DNA of 64,000 nucleotides from Channa striata (GCA_033026295.1 CM065182.1:22804215-22868214), one strand, 5' to 3'; positions 48,785-63,085 are shown, counted from the stretch's first letter. The notes: generated by a model from the sequence alone, not told the origin. Program-made: numbers and translations.

Positions 48785-48926
48785 CTTTGTCCCCTGCTGT
48801 TCCTTGCTGTACCCATAGTTACCTGTTGGTCCCCCTGGTCCCTCCTGTAACCTTCTGTCCCCTGCTGGTCCCTGCTGTTTCATGCTGTCCCCCACTCATA
48901 CCCTGCTGTACCCTACTGTTATCTTC
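48785..48926. repeat. degenerate minisatellite with a CCCTGCTG-type unit
   Basis: About twelve imperfect copies of a 10-12 bp unit around 'tcccctgctg' (variants 'ccttgctgta', 'ccctactgtt', 'ccttctgtcc') occupy about 140 bp. The pyrimidine-rich strand is the plus strand. The unit length varies, so the array is old or expands by slippage. The collagen-like minus-strand reading frame over it is a by-product of the repeat. Confidence 0.75.
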
Positions 48927-51900
48927 TGAGACAAGGGGTTTTATATTTTAATTTTAACGTTGAGACTGATGGCAACCACTGGAAGCTCTACCTCTTTGCG
49001 CCTTATTGCGGAAATACCAGTGAGATCTCTTGTAAATGAGTCAGAGATAACACCCCCAAGCACCAAGCTGTATCTCAGGATTGTCTCAGACCTCAGGTAT
49101 TTTATCCTGGATGACTGTCGCTTTGTATTACAGCAGCTGCAGCTTTTGAGTCAGTCTCACTGCTCACTATGTATCTTTTACCTCTGTTGCTGAAAGCCAC
49201 TACCAAGCGTTTTTCCACTGATAAGAAAGCAGGGTGGGATTTGGGGTTTTAGCGATCCTCTTGGGAGCTTGTGTTTATATCTCTTCATCTAGTCAAGCAA
49301 GAACAAAATCCACATATTTGGCTGATTACAAAACCTGTTTGGCTGCATACCGTTGAGGCCATGTAGAAGATGAAGGTGTGAAAGCAATGTCATCCCCTTT
49401 GTCCTTTGTATGGTAACAAATGCAGAAAAAGATCCTGCGCCATCTTATTCCATAATTGAAGAAGAAGCTGCCCTTCCTGTCACTTTCTTCTGTGGGACAC
49501 AATAGTGCTGGTGGCCTTTTTTTAGTATTCAACCAGGATTTAAGGATTTGCTCAAGTCAATTTCAGCCTAATGTGAAATAATACTAAATATTTAGTTATG
49601 GATCAATTTACTTTTTATTTTTTCCACGGGTGTTTCCCACCATTTTGTTTTCCAATACGTAAAAAATGATTGAAGACAATTGTGTGTATCTGCTGATGGC
49701 AGTAAAGAAAATGTTGTTTCAAATATTTGAAGTTAGAAAGGATTGCTTCCATCCACATAAGAATGCAAATAAGCCTAAAATGTAACAGAGATAACTTGAG
49801 GCTTTTTTGCTTTTTTCTCATTCTCTACCTTTCTTTCACTCTTGAGGCTTCAGCTGTGACATGTAGCTTTGAAGAGAGATGCACTGGTGCAGTGAAGAAG
49901 CCTGATGTTACCCTGATAAGCTTGTTGACTGTTTTGAAGCTCATTAAATTCAGTTAATCATGTGCAAAATAAATAAATAGCCCGGGGAGCTAAGTAATTT
50001 ATCCATCTAAAGCACATTTGACTCTATATTTTCTCCAAGTACAGACACATTCACAACATATACTCTGACTGCACTGTACTGTATGTAGGAAGAAAGATAC
50101 ATTATTTTTATAATTAGTGTGTGAGCTGGTAGTATTGTGTTCAATGTTCGTTTTTTCTCGAGATTCCAAATATATTGTTTGTTCAAGTTAAAACTTGCAG
50201 AATTCTTAGGTGGGTCATCATAGGACGAAAGAACCCTGCAGTTGAGTGCTCGAGGGCAAAATTCCAACTAGTCTGTGGAAGGCTGAGCAGAGTCCTGAAC
50301 GGAGTAGACCCCAGCCCAAATGGCTCACTTAACATACCCTGAACAGCAAGTCTTTGGGGGTTGGAAACCACAGCTGCAGAAAAGGCATTCATATATGATG
50401 TTTAAAAGGCAGTCAATGGAATGCTGTATATCAGAATTTTTCAAATGAATATGATGTTATGTTGTCCACCAGTGTAGGCTTTTTAATGGCTGATCCAGTC
50501 TTAGAAGAAGACAGTGGAAGGAAGGCCATTAGGAAGACAACAGCCATTATATACAGCCAATATGTTTTGTTTTTTGTTTCATTATATAAAACACAATGGA
50601 AGAAGTGGAAGACTAATATGTTAAACTTAAGTGAATATTGAAAATTATTTTTGTAACGCAGCAAGAAGACTTTCCTGTAATTTTAACTAATTTAAAAACC
50701 ACTGTAATAAATCATCAGTTTATGAAGATTAGCCAAAATGTTTCATATGAGCTGATGCAACTGTATGAGTACTTTGGAGACTGTAGTGTTTGATGCAGTT
50801 GAGTTGCATTGCATTCTACTAAGAGGAGTTTCTATTATTTAAATCTTTTTAGCTAGGCTTACATTTCAGGATAATTTAATACAAATCAAAAGCACCATCT
50901 TCCAGAACGATGATATATCTGAATCAAAACTTTTCCAAAGCAAACTGAAAATAATCATCTTTATAAAGATTTATTGAAGGACTGTTGGTTTAGACGGACT
51001 TAGTTTTAGCTGTAGGTAACCCTGACAACTTAGTTGTAAACTAAAGTTAGTGAAGTCTCACCTCACCTGGACTCCATCTGTGCCTGAGCACAGCAGCTCA
51101 GGGCTAATAAAATTCACAGATGCATATGCAACTAAATAATTTTAATTGGCTGCCATCAGCTCAAACAATCAGACAATAATTCTTAATCCTCCCACACGAG
51201 TCAAAGGCAGGTCTTGAGTTTCAGTGTGGTACCTAGGTGAGGTGAAAAAGGCTTAATGAGCGGGAAAATGATAAACATTTAGTTGTGTTATGTGTGGCCC
51301 AGTATTCTGTGGGACTGTGACTCAGGGCAGGAAATTAAGTCTTTAAATGATCCCTCTGCAGCAGTCAAGCCCCTTTCAGTGAGCTGGCGGGAGCAGCATG
51401 CTGCTCTGTGCCAAATCATTTCGAGGATTCAAAGTGATCGAAAGGCGTGTTTAGGATGTTTCTATCACTCAACTGCCACTGTAGTCATACGATTGAACCT
51501 TTTTCTATTAGTTGCATGGCTCCGAATTAAACACGGCTTCTAAAATTTAAAATTTAAAATCAAGTTGTGCCTCCTGTGTGTGTGAAACCTCCAGGTGTGA
51601 AATCGAACAATTTTCACACCCGAGGACACTCAACACTCTGATCTCCCACTGTGAGTTGCATGTCTGAAAGGCTACTCCTGAAAATGACCAATTATGCTGA
51701 ATTCTCCAAACATTGTCCACAATTCATCTTTAAAAAAGGCGTCAGACTCTCCTTTTCCTCTGTGTGTCTTCTTTTTGTGCTTTGGGGCTCTAGCAATGAA
51801 GTGCTTTTAGTGAACTGTACTAGCAGTTTGGGAGTTCAAACTGAGATGCTGAGATGATAAGATGGCAATGTTACCTTTTCAACCAATGCTTGCATAGTGC

Positions 51901-52465
51901 TGTGTTCATCTACATTGTCAGACTTCACTTCACAACAATTTTATAGTCCTGCTTTGTCATTCACATTTCTAATATGAGAATGTTTCGCTCTACTGGTTTG
52001 ATGACACTGGTTTGTGTCATCTAAACCACCTACTTACACCTGCATGACATGGCTGCAGGTCAGGTCATGTGTTTTAGATAACAAAGATAACAAAGATAAG
52101 GGGAGGGAGATGACTTTCATGCTTGCCCTCACATGTCGACTTTATGGGAGGGTCTGTGAGTGAATATTTAAAATTTTCTACAATGTTGTTCTTGCATCCA
52201 GCTTCTTGAATGACTCAACATCAGATCGGACGCTGATACACTGGCTTAGTTTCATGACTGTTTTCCCTACATGATTATGTCACTTTGGGTAAATAATACT
52301 ATTAAACACTTTGCTCTAAATTTTCCATTACTATCTAATTTGTTCTGTATCAAAATTACTCAGATATTCTTACATTGTCTCATTCTTAGTCAGTCACTGG
52401 AAATTAAAAGGGGGGGTGAGAAGCCTAACACAGATGAAAGAAATGTAGGGAGGAAAAGAAAAACA
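48927..52465. other. likely intron, part 2
   Basis: AT-rich non-coding DNA. No exon, SINE or LINE piece was recognised. A short cysteine-containing frame near 49850 was considered and rejected. Confidence 0.45.
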
Positions 52466-53047
52466 TGTGAAAGTGGAAGAAAAGTAGAGGAGAAAAAGGG
52501 GGCAAATAATGACTAATAAAGTTTTAATTATGATTCAGGGATTTGGCTATCACCCAAACTAGTTTTTTTGTAGTAGGCCTACCGTTCCAAAGTTAACGGC
52601 TGTTTAGTCCGCAGTCTCTCAGTTGACTGTTGTTTTGTTTATGCTAGGCTGTTTCCTTTAATAAGCAATAAATCATTAACATGAATTCACGTCTGACTGA
52701 AACTAACTAACCATCAACCAATCGGCCTCTGCTGTCAATTCGCTTCAGAGGAAATGGAAAGACAAACTTTCCCCTTAATCAGCTGCTGGCATTGCATAAA
52801 TTGGTGCGTTCCCCTTAAGGATAAGAAATAATTTTCCAGCTGAATAGATTGCTTTTAGCACAAGCTTTTACTACATTCTTGACTGACAAAATCTGAAAAT
52901 GATGGTTGTTACGTTTTACATGGAATAATATCTTTTATTTTAGTATGTGTTCAATAAATTCAAGGGATTTTCGTGTGCAATACATATTTTTCCCATGGGG
53001 GTCCCATGGGGGGTCTACTTTTCTTCCACTTTTCTTCCACTTTCACA
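52466..53047. repeat. inverted repeat pair flanking about 540 bp
   Basis: The 20-nt sequence TGTGAAAGTGGAAGAAAAGT at 52466-52485 recurs exactly in reverse complement at 53028-53047. The right arm also has an extra internal copy of its 'tcttccactttt' segment, and both arms continue imperfectly. The enclosed DNA is AT-rich and non-coding. This could be a small non-autonomous DNA transposon or a foldback element. No target-site duplication was identified, and the arms are purine/pyrimidine-rich, which raises the chance of coincidence. Confidence 0.5.
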
Positions 53048-55384
53048 GGTGGAGTAGAGCTGCTGGGTGAAAGAAGAGGTTATTATATGGAGTGATGCCT
53101 CATTGTTTTTAAAATAAGTCACATAAAGACTGAAGGTAACACACATTGAACATTCAGTGTGAAAAGGACTGCTGGCAAAAAGTCTTTTAGGTCTTTTACT
53201 GCACCTACAGTCCTCTCTGGCACAAATAGCCAAAAAAAGTTAGGAAGTAGTGTTTTCTTTCACTATATAGTTCAAATCTGTGAGCGATACTTTTAAAATA
53301 AGTAAGTTATAAGAGAGTTCAGATTATTTATCTGCCCCATGTAAATGCAGATTTTGAATAGCCAGGTTAGGACGATGTGTGTGTAGGTGTAGGTCAGTTG
53401 TTTTTCAAGTACAACCATCACCCCAAATGTTCTGCATTGGTCAGTTCTTTCCAAATAGAGTAATTCAGTCTTTCTGTACATGATTCATATTGCAAAATTA
53501 ATTGGAAAGAGAAAAAAATATTTAAATGTAAGTTTTTCGAATATTGTGCAGCCTTTCCTAGTTACTTCCCTGATTCATGGTTGAGCATATAAACTCAGCA
53601 TAAAGCTGCCTACAAACAGGATTCTAGCATGTGAATTTGACTTATTTTAGCAAACTTTTCCCTGGTGTTAGTGATAGAGGATAGACAGCATCTTAATCAT
53701 TTTGATATCAACATAGTTCTGAGATAAGGTAAAGATAGGCCGCTTTTCCATAATGGGTTCCCTGGGGTGGATTTGTCAGTTCTAGACAATCATCCACAGA
53801 CAGCGTCATGATAAAATGCCCATTCACAGCTCTGTTTAGTGTCTCTTTCCTCCATATCAGCCAGCTCGAAGCGCCTCAGCATTTAGCTGCTGATGGAGGT
53901 TTTTTTTAACCATTAGCTGGAGAACATCATTTGACAGGCTATGCCCATTAACATCCACTCTGATAAACAACAAGAGCTGCCACAACTTGACTCTGTTTTT
54001 TCAGTAATGGACCTTCGCTGAGGTAGGCACTTGTGCTATTCCCTGCCCTCCACTAGCAAGGACATGCTTTGTGCATACATACTAACAGCCGTACCAACAA
54101 ATCATCTGCTGAATGTCAACATTTCTTCCTTGCTCTTACCTATTTTACTTGTCTCTCAGACAGTCTCCTCAGTTGAGAAAACAAATGTAGAGCCTATTGC
54201 TTTTGACATATTAGATGGTTAGTAAATAATGAATGGCACTCAGGTTGATTTTCTTACAAAGAAGGACTTATGTTTGAGTCCTTCTCTGCTGATGAGCTCT
54301 GCAGACATGCTGGTGCCAGAAGCCTGCTGAAGCAGCACAGGGCATTTTCCCATACACAGTGAATTAGCTTCAATTCTCAAGGGGACTCGTCTTTCCATCT
54401 CCACTTCCTACCAGAGGGCACAGAGACCAAACTGCAACTGATGAGAAAGTTTATGTGTGTGTGTGTGTATTTTATTTTGGGAGTAGACCAGCAATAACAT
54501 ATGGTCCCCTAAGAAAGGCGCAGGGAAGTAGCAGCAGAGGTTCTCAAAACAACATCAAAGTAAGGTGCCGCTCTTTGTTCTTTCAGATACATAGACAGTT
54601 TTTTTCCCCAAAGTGATTTGCCCAGAGTCAGCCTGTTTCAAAATGCAGATACTCTGGCCACTGATGTCCACATTTCATATGATTTAAAAACAGTGAACTG
54701 TGTGAAAACCAGAAACACTATATTTTCAGCTCTAATGGAACCACTTCTCTCGTTAATGTGTCGTAGAAAACAGTGACTTTTTGCCCAGGCTTTTATTTGA
54801 CTTGTCATAACCCACAAAAAAATAAAACAAAAGGTTTTCTAACCTTTCCTCATCTAATAGGTTGAAATATGTTATATAAAGGTTTGAAGGTGACTGGAAT
54901 AGAGGGTAGACTTGTGAATATCTCTGTGTCTCAGCATCTAATTTGTCCCAGGTAGCATGGTAATGAGAAAAGCAGCTGTCAGGAAGAGGAATGCAAAGCA
55001 ATTCTATCCCACCCCTTCCACATCAGAGACAGACGGAAGAGTTTGACCTCTACGACCTACCCTATCCATTTAGAGGGGTAGAGACAAAAAGAGATAAAGA
55101 GAGAAAAAGCTGTTTTCCCCGCAGCCACCTGTTCAATATTGTATCTTCCATCAGGGCGTTTGTGTGTACATTTAGTCTATATTTGCATAGCGCGTACTCT
55201 GCCTTTACCACCCAATGCATTTAAAGCTCAGACACAAAGAAAAGGGCTGTTTTTCACTCAATTTTAATATAGGTTCTTTCCATATGTGAAGATGGGGACA
55301 GCAGGTAGGAAAATAGTGCTATAATTTCCTGCTCAAAGAAAAAAATTGTTTCGTTACTGAGGTTCAACTAAAATTACTGTTGTA
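53048..55384. other. likely intron, part 3
   Basis: Non-coding. A (TG)n run of about 8 units lies near 54455-54470. Nothing else was recognised. Confidence 0.45.
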
Positions 55385-55389
55385 ACAGC

Positions 55390-55485
55390 CACTCACCCCA
55401 CCAGGTCAAGGCAGAACACCCCCCCCCCCACCCTGACCCTGGTTCTGCTGGAGGTTCCTTCCGTTTAAGGGAGTTCTTCCTCTTG
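55390..55485 (+). mobile_element. L2-clade LINE 3' UTR fragment, plus strand
   Basis: Contains the 'ggttctgctggaggttcctt' and 'aagggagttcttcctcttgg' stretches, which match in reverse complement the 3' UTR of the L2 copy at about 7840-7920. A C-run at about 55420-55430 interrupts it. Confidence 0.65.
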
Positions 55486-58400
55486 GCATTGAATTTATGA
55501 AAAATATGCTTTTGTTATATATACAGCTTTAACAGGAATTTAACTATACTGGGATTTGAAATTTTGGTTGTGTAGCACAGGCCTACGTGCTTAAAATAAT
55601 TGATGATTTAATAATTTTGCTGAAACCTTGTCTCCTTGACCAAGCTAATCCATTTGTCCTTGTGTGGGGACAATGGCAGGTGGTTGTGAGAATGAAGGGA
55701 ATCTCAAACAACAATAGTTGAGCAAAAACACTGGCCTGTTGTTTTCCTATTGTTTACAATAATGATTTATAGTACATGAGTGCTGACTTATTTTAGTCAC
55801 ATTCTTCATTGATGTAACATCAAGTCAAGGCCATGTCCTCTGTGACATTCCTGTACATGACCATCCATAGTGATGCAGAGCTCTCACACTAACCATTGAG
55901 CACTGTGAGCCATTTTGCATTTTTTATTTTTTAAGCACAGATAATGATGGCTTGCTCTGTGATAGGTAGTGCTTAAAAATATTGACATGCAACTTTGACA
56001 GCTTGATTGTTTTTCAATGCCTGTCCAAAAACCACTCCACAGTTTTGGGAAAGTGGAACAAACGTGACATTTGACATTTCAAGGACTTTGTTTCGTTAAA
56101 TAGACCACCAACGTCTCCTTCAAGAAACAAAAATTGAAGTGTGCATGCATGTCTTTATGTTCTGATATGTGTGCAAAGATAGAGTTATGTACTTGTGCCC
56201 AGGGGAGTGCCACCTCAGCACTGTGCGTATTAATGCAGCGTGTCAGGCCACTTTTAAATAAAAAAGGAATGAGCAAACATAAAGAGCACAGGCTTATCTG
56301 TTGCTGCTCTCCACCTTGTCTGGCTAACCAGCTGTCTCAAAAGCTCATTGAAAAGAAAAGTCTTTTGTCTTGTGCCGGAATTTTGGTTTTATTAACAGAG
56401 AAAGATGACAAGGCAGGTACTAAATGTGTGTGTGAGTGTGTATGTGTTAAAGTATGCAAGAGCAGGGGATTATGAACTGTCAATCATACTGTCAGTCATA
56501 AACTGTTTGCTCCCAACTGTAAAGTTCTCAAGCAGCACGGCTGGGATTAGGGCTGGATCAAAGCACTTGTTCAGGCTTTAAAATATAGTTTGAAATGGAC
56601 AAGAGAGTCGAAAAAACCCGGTGAACTGAAGCAGGAGGGAGGTTAAGAGACAGCTGGGTAATGATAGGGCTGTACTGAAACACCTGCAGTGTCGGTATAA
56701 TTTTTCACAGTAGCTGCAGGCAGTGAACAACTATGAAACAAGTCAGGCATCTGCGAAGGAAACCACGTATGTACATGAATTAATTCATTTTTTAGGGAGA
56801 TATGTTTTGTTTTTTTGTTAGAAGGTTTAAAAAAAGAATTGCAATCCCATATTTCTTGTTTTACCATCTTCTTATATTGTGTTTGTAGTAAATTAAGAGC
56901 ATAAGAATATGGGCTGTGTGTTGCATTCTCAGGGCCATGTGAAAGGTGTGCCATCTGATAACATCTACATTCATGCGGCACTATAACTGTACAACGATTC
57001 TCACTCTTTTTAGTTCTTCTATTTTTCCACTGCTGATGTGGGTGCAGTGACATGGGTATAACAAAATGGATCCTGCCGGTGTGTTATTCTCACTTTGGTG
57101 TGTTTGGTTTGTCTGGCAGTATTTTACAACCGACCAACATAATTGGCACAGGGCATTAAAGACATCATTACAACATCAAAAGTCCACCAAGGTCATGATC
57201 ATCATCATAATCGCAGCCTCCTGAAACAGCATGAAACTAACTAAGGTTACTTCATGGTAGAGCAGTATAATTACTTGAATAAAAAAATTAGTTTTCTTCA
57301 CCTCTAACAGAGACATTGGTCTCTGTAATAGGAGGTTCTAAACCTCAGAACTTAGTCGTTGATCACCGCTTGGGTGTTTGAGGTTGCCTGTTGATCAAAT
57401 ATATTTATGAACTTAAGCAGTGTGTGGATGCTTCTACATGCCAGTGATTTATGAAAACTCAACAAATTCAAGGTACATTAATATAAATGTAATATAGAGG
57501 TCTGCTAGCTTGTTTGCATGACAAACTGTGTGACTTTGTGTGTGCGTTATTTAAATCAATCAAAACAGTGAGATTTATTTTCACAAATCAAGTTGCCTAA
57601 AACTTCAAAACATGGATTGCAATGTTTTAGAAAAAGCTGTCACTATATTAGATATTTTAGGCATCTTCCTCCGAAAGTAATGGTAATCCATAGTTGGTAC
57701 TGGTTTTATTGAAGTAAAACCTTAGTATTCATTGTGAGTGAAGTCCATCATAGATGAACAACAGCACAGCATTTGGGTCTGAATATAGAAACAGATCACT
57801 CTTTGTATTTTATCACTATTTTCCAAAAAGACAATGGGTATATGCCTAAACTGTTTGTCCATGAAACTGTGCACCACCTGCTTGTCTAAATACATAATAA
57901 ATATATATGCAATATTTGTTTTGATGATTCATTTGCAGCTTTTTTGGAAAAGGCTCTGCGACACTGTTTGCCACATGTAGCGTGAACTTGTGATCATGTC
58001 TTACTGTGACCAGTCTATCAACTAATGGAGGGAGGTATGCCTTTAAAATGACCAGTAGAATAAGCCCTAGTGCAGTTATCAGTTCCTCTCTGTTAGGCTA
58101 GCACTGTTTGTTCAAAGCTCTGTATTAGACACCGGTCTTACTCCAGTGGGAATCAAAGTGGAACCAAAAATAAAATTAAGTCCACTTGGTTGGTGATAAG
58201 GTGTCATACTTGCTCACAATGTCCTGATTTAAAGGCAGTGATCGATGATTCAGCCTGGAAAGGTGATCATGTCATAGCTAAAACTGCTTTGACTGTATAG
58301 TTTAATTACACAGCTGAGAGCACATTTTTCTAAGGGGTCAAGATTTGTTGTCTGAAACCAAAAAGTCACGGCTATGTGCAGGAGCCCGCCTTTTATTGTT

Positions 58401-58689
58401 TCTTTTCTAAAACATCCACCATTGTCATAACTCGTGCAGTGAATGTTGCGTGCATGTGTCCGTGGTGGATGCTGCTGCACTTAGTTACACACAAACTGCT
58501 AATTATCCTGGTCCATAATGATCGATAATAATCAGTTAGAGAGCTGCTTTACTTAGTGACACGCCAGTCAGTGTTCTGAAATGTACACACATTAAACAAA
58601 CACAGCTTTTAACAAGAGAACTAAACAAATATTGCAAACACATATTATATCAAAGTTTACTAATTAAACTAAGTTTTTCTCCAACACAG
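55486..58689. other. likely intron, part 4
   Basis: AT-rich non-coding DNA. A 136-codon minus-strand frame at 56643-57053 has no recognisable features. No repeat families were identified. Confidence 0.45.
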
Positions 58690-58812
58690 CGACATAGACA
58701 GACAGAAAACCTGGAGGTACCAACGCAAGCAGGGGGTCCACACAGAAAGGGGGGCACAAACCCACAGCCTTCTAGCTGTGAGACTTCAGCAATTCACCAG
58801 CTTTTTCTGACC
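58690..58812 (-). repeat. SINE-like dispersed repeat, copy 4 (degraded, minus)
   Basis: Recognisable 'aaacctggaggtaccaac', 'gtccacacagaaagg' and 'cttctagctgtgag' stretches correspond to the family at 5783-5950, in the same orientation but more diverged. Confidence 0.55.
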
Positions 58813-61800
58813 TTTAATATTTATTAGCAGCATAGTATGCTATCTCACTCTTTGATGTCGTGTCATCACACAGGTAATAATTCTTTGATAATTCCCTTTG
58901 TTTCATCCAGTCTCACTACACCCACTTTCCATTTTCTCTTTAAAACTGTTCTCTGTACTGTGGAAGGCCAATGCAATTTTGGTTTATATTCTGGCTTTAT
59001 TTGTGCATAGTTTGCTCCCCAATGGGAAATCTGTATATGTTTACACTTACACATGCATACTCATCTTGAATTTTGTTTTTTATCACACACACACTCTCAA
59101 ACAACCAAAGATACAAATCTGTGTATGTTTATAAAGTCAAATATTCTCTGTGAAAACAGCAAACTTTCAGCTAAGGTCAAAATATCTTCAGCGTGGCAGC
59201 TTTCCTCTTTTTTGGCTTTGTGAAGTGGGCCCATGCACAGCCGAGTTAGAGTTAAACATCTCAATGATACACCAACTTTCACTGTACTGAAAAGTTCTGC
59301 AGAGTGCATTTGGGATGATGTAAGACTAAACTAATGTGTCGGTAGGGGAAAATAGGGTTGTGAAAGGTGCTCCTGTATATCTATGACAGTATTCACAGTT
59401 ACATTGTTTGCATAACTTCCTAAGGAAGTGAGTGTGAGACACAGAGCAGAGAGGAGCGGATTATAGCCCACAGTAACACCACTCTGTTTCTGTCATACTG
59501 GTGCTCATGGTGTTTATATGTAGTAAATAAACTCAGAGTCAGAGCCAGAGAAATCCATCAGGCCTGTTTGACCTTAAGTTACTGGCCTTATATTTCTTCT
59601 TCCAATCCAACTGCCAACAAGAAGTCATGCTAACGTTTAGCTTTTTATCATGTTGCATATCATATAACCTGCAATGTCATTCCAAAAGGAACCTCATGAG
59701 CTTTTCTCTGTAGTTGCAGACAATTAGACAGATTTGAACAAAACAAAAGCAAACAAAGTTTGCTTGTTTGTTAGCATATACGGTGTACAGAAATTGTGTT
59801 TAACAGCTAGCATTCACTTTTTGCAGGCAGGAGGTGCCTAACCCCGACCAGCAAGCAGTGTCCATGTTTAACACCTGTGCTGGTATGCAATATACTGAAA
59901 GTAGTGTATGTAAAAAAGAGAAAATGTGAGAAAGACACTGAACCCAGCCTACAGACAGCTGTTATAATACAGAATCTGCAGACATCTGTTTTAAAACCTC
60001 TATCAGAGAAGGGTCACACCTCCTTGTCCACTGTTGTATCACAGTTGTTCCACAGGTAGTAAAAAGAAGATGTACCAATAGATGTACTTGTCTGGACAAC
60101 TTCATCTTGAACATCTTCAACACCTGTAGAGGATTTAATAGTTCTTATAGCACTTATTAGGGCAAACTGTCATAACTAAATGTCTAGTTCAGAGCATCTA
60201 AAACAGAAGGTCTTGTAGGGTGTTCCTGGTATGCACAAGTCAGTACAAAGCAAACTTAATCCAAGAAAGGACAACCACTGAACCTGTGACGGGGTTGCTG
60301 ATTCACATAGGGAGCAAAGGGTGCCCCACTGTAGCACAAATTGCTGAAAAATGTAAAGCTCATTATTGGAAGTCTCTAGGCTGCTGTTATTTGACACACA
60401 GGATATTAGTGCTGAGTGGCTTTGTAGCACATTGGAGAGGCAAAGATATTGCGTGGTTACATGTTCACTGGATTGCCAATGTAGAAAAATGAAAACCAAT
60501 GAGCAGTGAGACAAATTAGCTTTCAGAGAAAACAATATCCATCTGTCAGCCTCACGAAATTGACCTTTAGGTAAGGAATATCACCTAAGGTGTCACAACA
60601 CATGAGGGCCGGTAATGTGAGACTCTATATTGTCAGACTACCAACCATGAACGTATCCCCTTCAGCTTCAGCTTAGACTGTTACAGATGGTGCTGCTGGC
60701 AGATATTGACATATGCATTGATGTACACATAGGCTCTTGATTGCCACTTGTCTTGAAGACAAATTATCTGTTAAGTGCCAGCAACCTAATATGTTACTGC
60801 CAATGGCCCTAACAGCTTGGCAGTAGGGCTCCAGAAGTATAGATTTACACTAGGTTGAGAGACTGTCCAGATGGTCCAGAAGTGTTCCTGTTAAGTCCTG
60901 ACATTGTATCCATAATTAACTTCAAATAGTTGACTACTGAGCCCTGCCAGCATCTTGGGGAAAAAGCACAAGATTACAGGTTTGTGTAAAAGATTGGATT
61001 CGTTATAGCCAAGATTGAAGATGTTTTCATTCTATATCCTGACCGTTTGACCTAGGTAAGAATAATTCATTGCATTCCTCCTTGCAGAGCATCTGATTTA
61101 TATGCCACACTGTCTTTCAGGAGTGGGAATGCATTTGAATGATCTCAAGTAGCTCAGAGCTGAATGCTAAAAGGAGGATTCATTTTAGAAGAGAGTAAGG
61201 CAGTCTCCATTCAGGGTTAGCTTTACATTTGCAAGAAATGTTCAAATTAAAATGTAAACTGTGGGATCAAAATGCCTCCCTTAGCTGACACAGCATTAAT
61301 GTGCTGTTACTTTGCCTTAATCGGATCCATGGATCATGCTACAGCTAATTACCATCGGCTCACTTACACTTCCTGGCTGCAGCACACTCACTTGTTTTCA
61401 ATTATATCTCCTGAAATAAGATTACCGCTTTCATTTTTATTTTTGGTTAGAAGAGCTACACGACTGCCTCCACGACAGTTTTATTGGACAAGATTATTAT
61501 GTGTGACTGCAGGCGCTTATTTTCTCCACTGTATCGATGGTTGGGGTTAGGGTTCAGAGCAGTGGAGCTCACTTGTTCTCCCTCTTTACAGTGGTAGCAC
61601 AGATCATTGTCCTATCCTATTTATTATTTATTATTAAAAATATTTCTTTGCTGTGTTTTCACCTATGTTTAGAGCGTGCTCTGTTGTGAACTCCTACCAC
61701 CTCTAGTTTTCCATTTAGCTGTGCAGAACCCTACAACCCTAACATTTCATACTTTCATGTACAATTGGACCTTTCATCTTCTTCCTTGAAGGTCCATCTC

Positions 61801-62799
61801 TGACTTGTTTTGGTGTCCTTTTTCCCCCTATATCTCTTGCTTTTCTTCGTGTCATAAATTAAACCAGAGTGTAATAAAAAAAGTAGCCTTGCTATACAAA
61901 TTCTTAATATTACACATTATACCCCCCCGTATTTCTACAAGCCTGTTATTCCTTACATCGTAAGACACAGCTACAGCTGCAGATAGCAGAGGCGACGATA
62001 TTTGTGAAAGCTATCAAAGGGCTGCACTGCACCACACATTCTTTTTTCGGGTGCCTTTACCAGATGTTGTGCTGTATTCTCCTGTCTTACACGGTGCTGT
62101 ACAAGCCCAGGTTACAGTACTATATACACTATACCCTTTGTATACTTCACTCACCTACCTTTGCTTTAAAGTGGTTTGTCACTGTTACTAATGACTCTGG
62201 TGAGGAGAGACCCAGTCCCCAGTCATAGTTTATACCCCTACCCCTTATTTCTGTTGGACTCTCCAGCAAAACTAATATGCACATGCCAACATTAAATGGT
62301 CTGAACTTATATAGTGCTGACCATACTGCTTGTAATGACAATGCACTCGTAAGATGTAGGAGAAACAAACTGGTTTTCCAACCCTGCCCACTAGGACCGC
62401 TTTTAGTGAGGAGACACGATGCCAAGAGGAATAAATAGAATTCATATAATTCAATTCATATTAAAATATTAATGTAAAAATGCTGGACTGTCTTGCACAG
62501 TCATTTCGTTGGCATTTCGTTCAGAAAATGTACACAGAATATGAAACAAAATAAACAAAGGTTATTGTGCGGTTAATATATTTTTTACAGGACAGCTTGT
62601 TGTTCTGTTAGCAATACTGACATGAATTTATAATCCTCCATTTTAAGTCTGTCTCTGAAAACTCTCTGAAAAATTTGAAAGCCTACATGGCCCTAACACC
62701 CTGTACCGCTTCTCCTACCAATCCCTGCTAAAGTGAATCAGGAAACCTGTGCATTACACATACCCACGCTAACCCTTGGTTAAAGCCCAGGAGAAGAAA
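58813..62799. other. likely intron, part 5
   Basis: Non-coding. Overlapping plus and minus frames at 60176-60535 show no domain. A 'ggggttagggtt' motif at 61542-61553 is too short to be a telomeric array. Confidence 0.45.
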
Positions 62800-63085
62800 T
62801 AGGATTGAGCCTAAGTGTTCAGCAGCATAAGTAAGGGCTGGTTAAAACTCACCACGCCAACTCTAACTATAAGCGTCGTTAAAAAGGAAAGTTTTAAGCT
62901 TTGTTTTGAATGTAAAGAGGGCGTCTGCCTCCAGAATCTGAAACGAAAACTGGTTCCACAGGAGAGGCTATATCCAAAAGCTCTGCTCCCCATTTTGAAA
63001 GTTCAAGGAACCATGGTAGACCTGCATTCTGAGAGTGAAGTAGTCCTTGTAGTAGTCATTGGAATAATACAGTAAGGCCTTTAAG
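62800..63085 (-). mobile_element. old L2-clade LINE 3' fragment, minus strand
   Basis: Follows the same order of blocks as 8150-8430 and 37340-37560 ('gaaagttttaagctttg', 'gtctgcctccagaatctg', 'actggttccacaggagag', 'agacctgcattctgagag') but with many changes, so it is an older copy. Confidence 0.7.

Noticed and set aside
48704..48895. collagen-like minus-strand frame rich in G, P and Q
   Set aside because: Explained by translation of the CCCTGCTG-type minisatellite.
49849..49890. short 'CSFEERC' stretch resembling the start of a MAM domain
   Set aside because: Only a few residues match, with no supporting exon structure or further MAM motifs.
56643..57053. 136-codon minus-strand frame
   Set aside because: No domain or conservation signal visible by eye.
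60176..60535. overlapping frames of 119 (minus) and 90 (plus) codons
   Set aside because: No recognisable domain on either strand; probably mutual shadows.
61542..61553. telomere-like GGGGTTAGGGTT
   Set aside because: Less than two full units, not an interstitial telomeric array.
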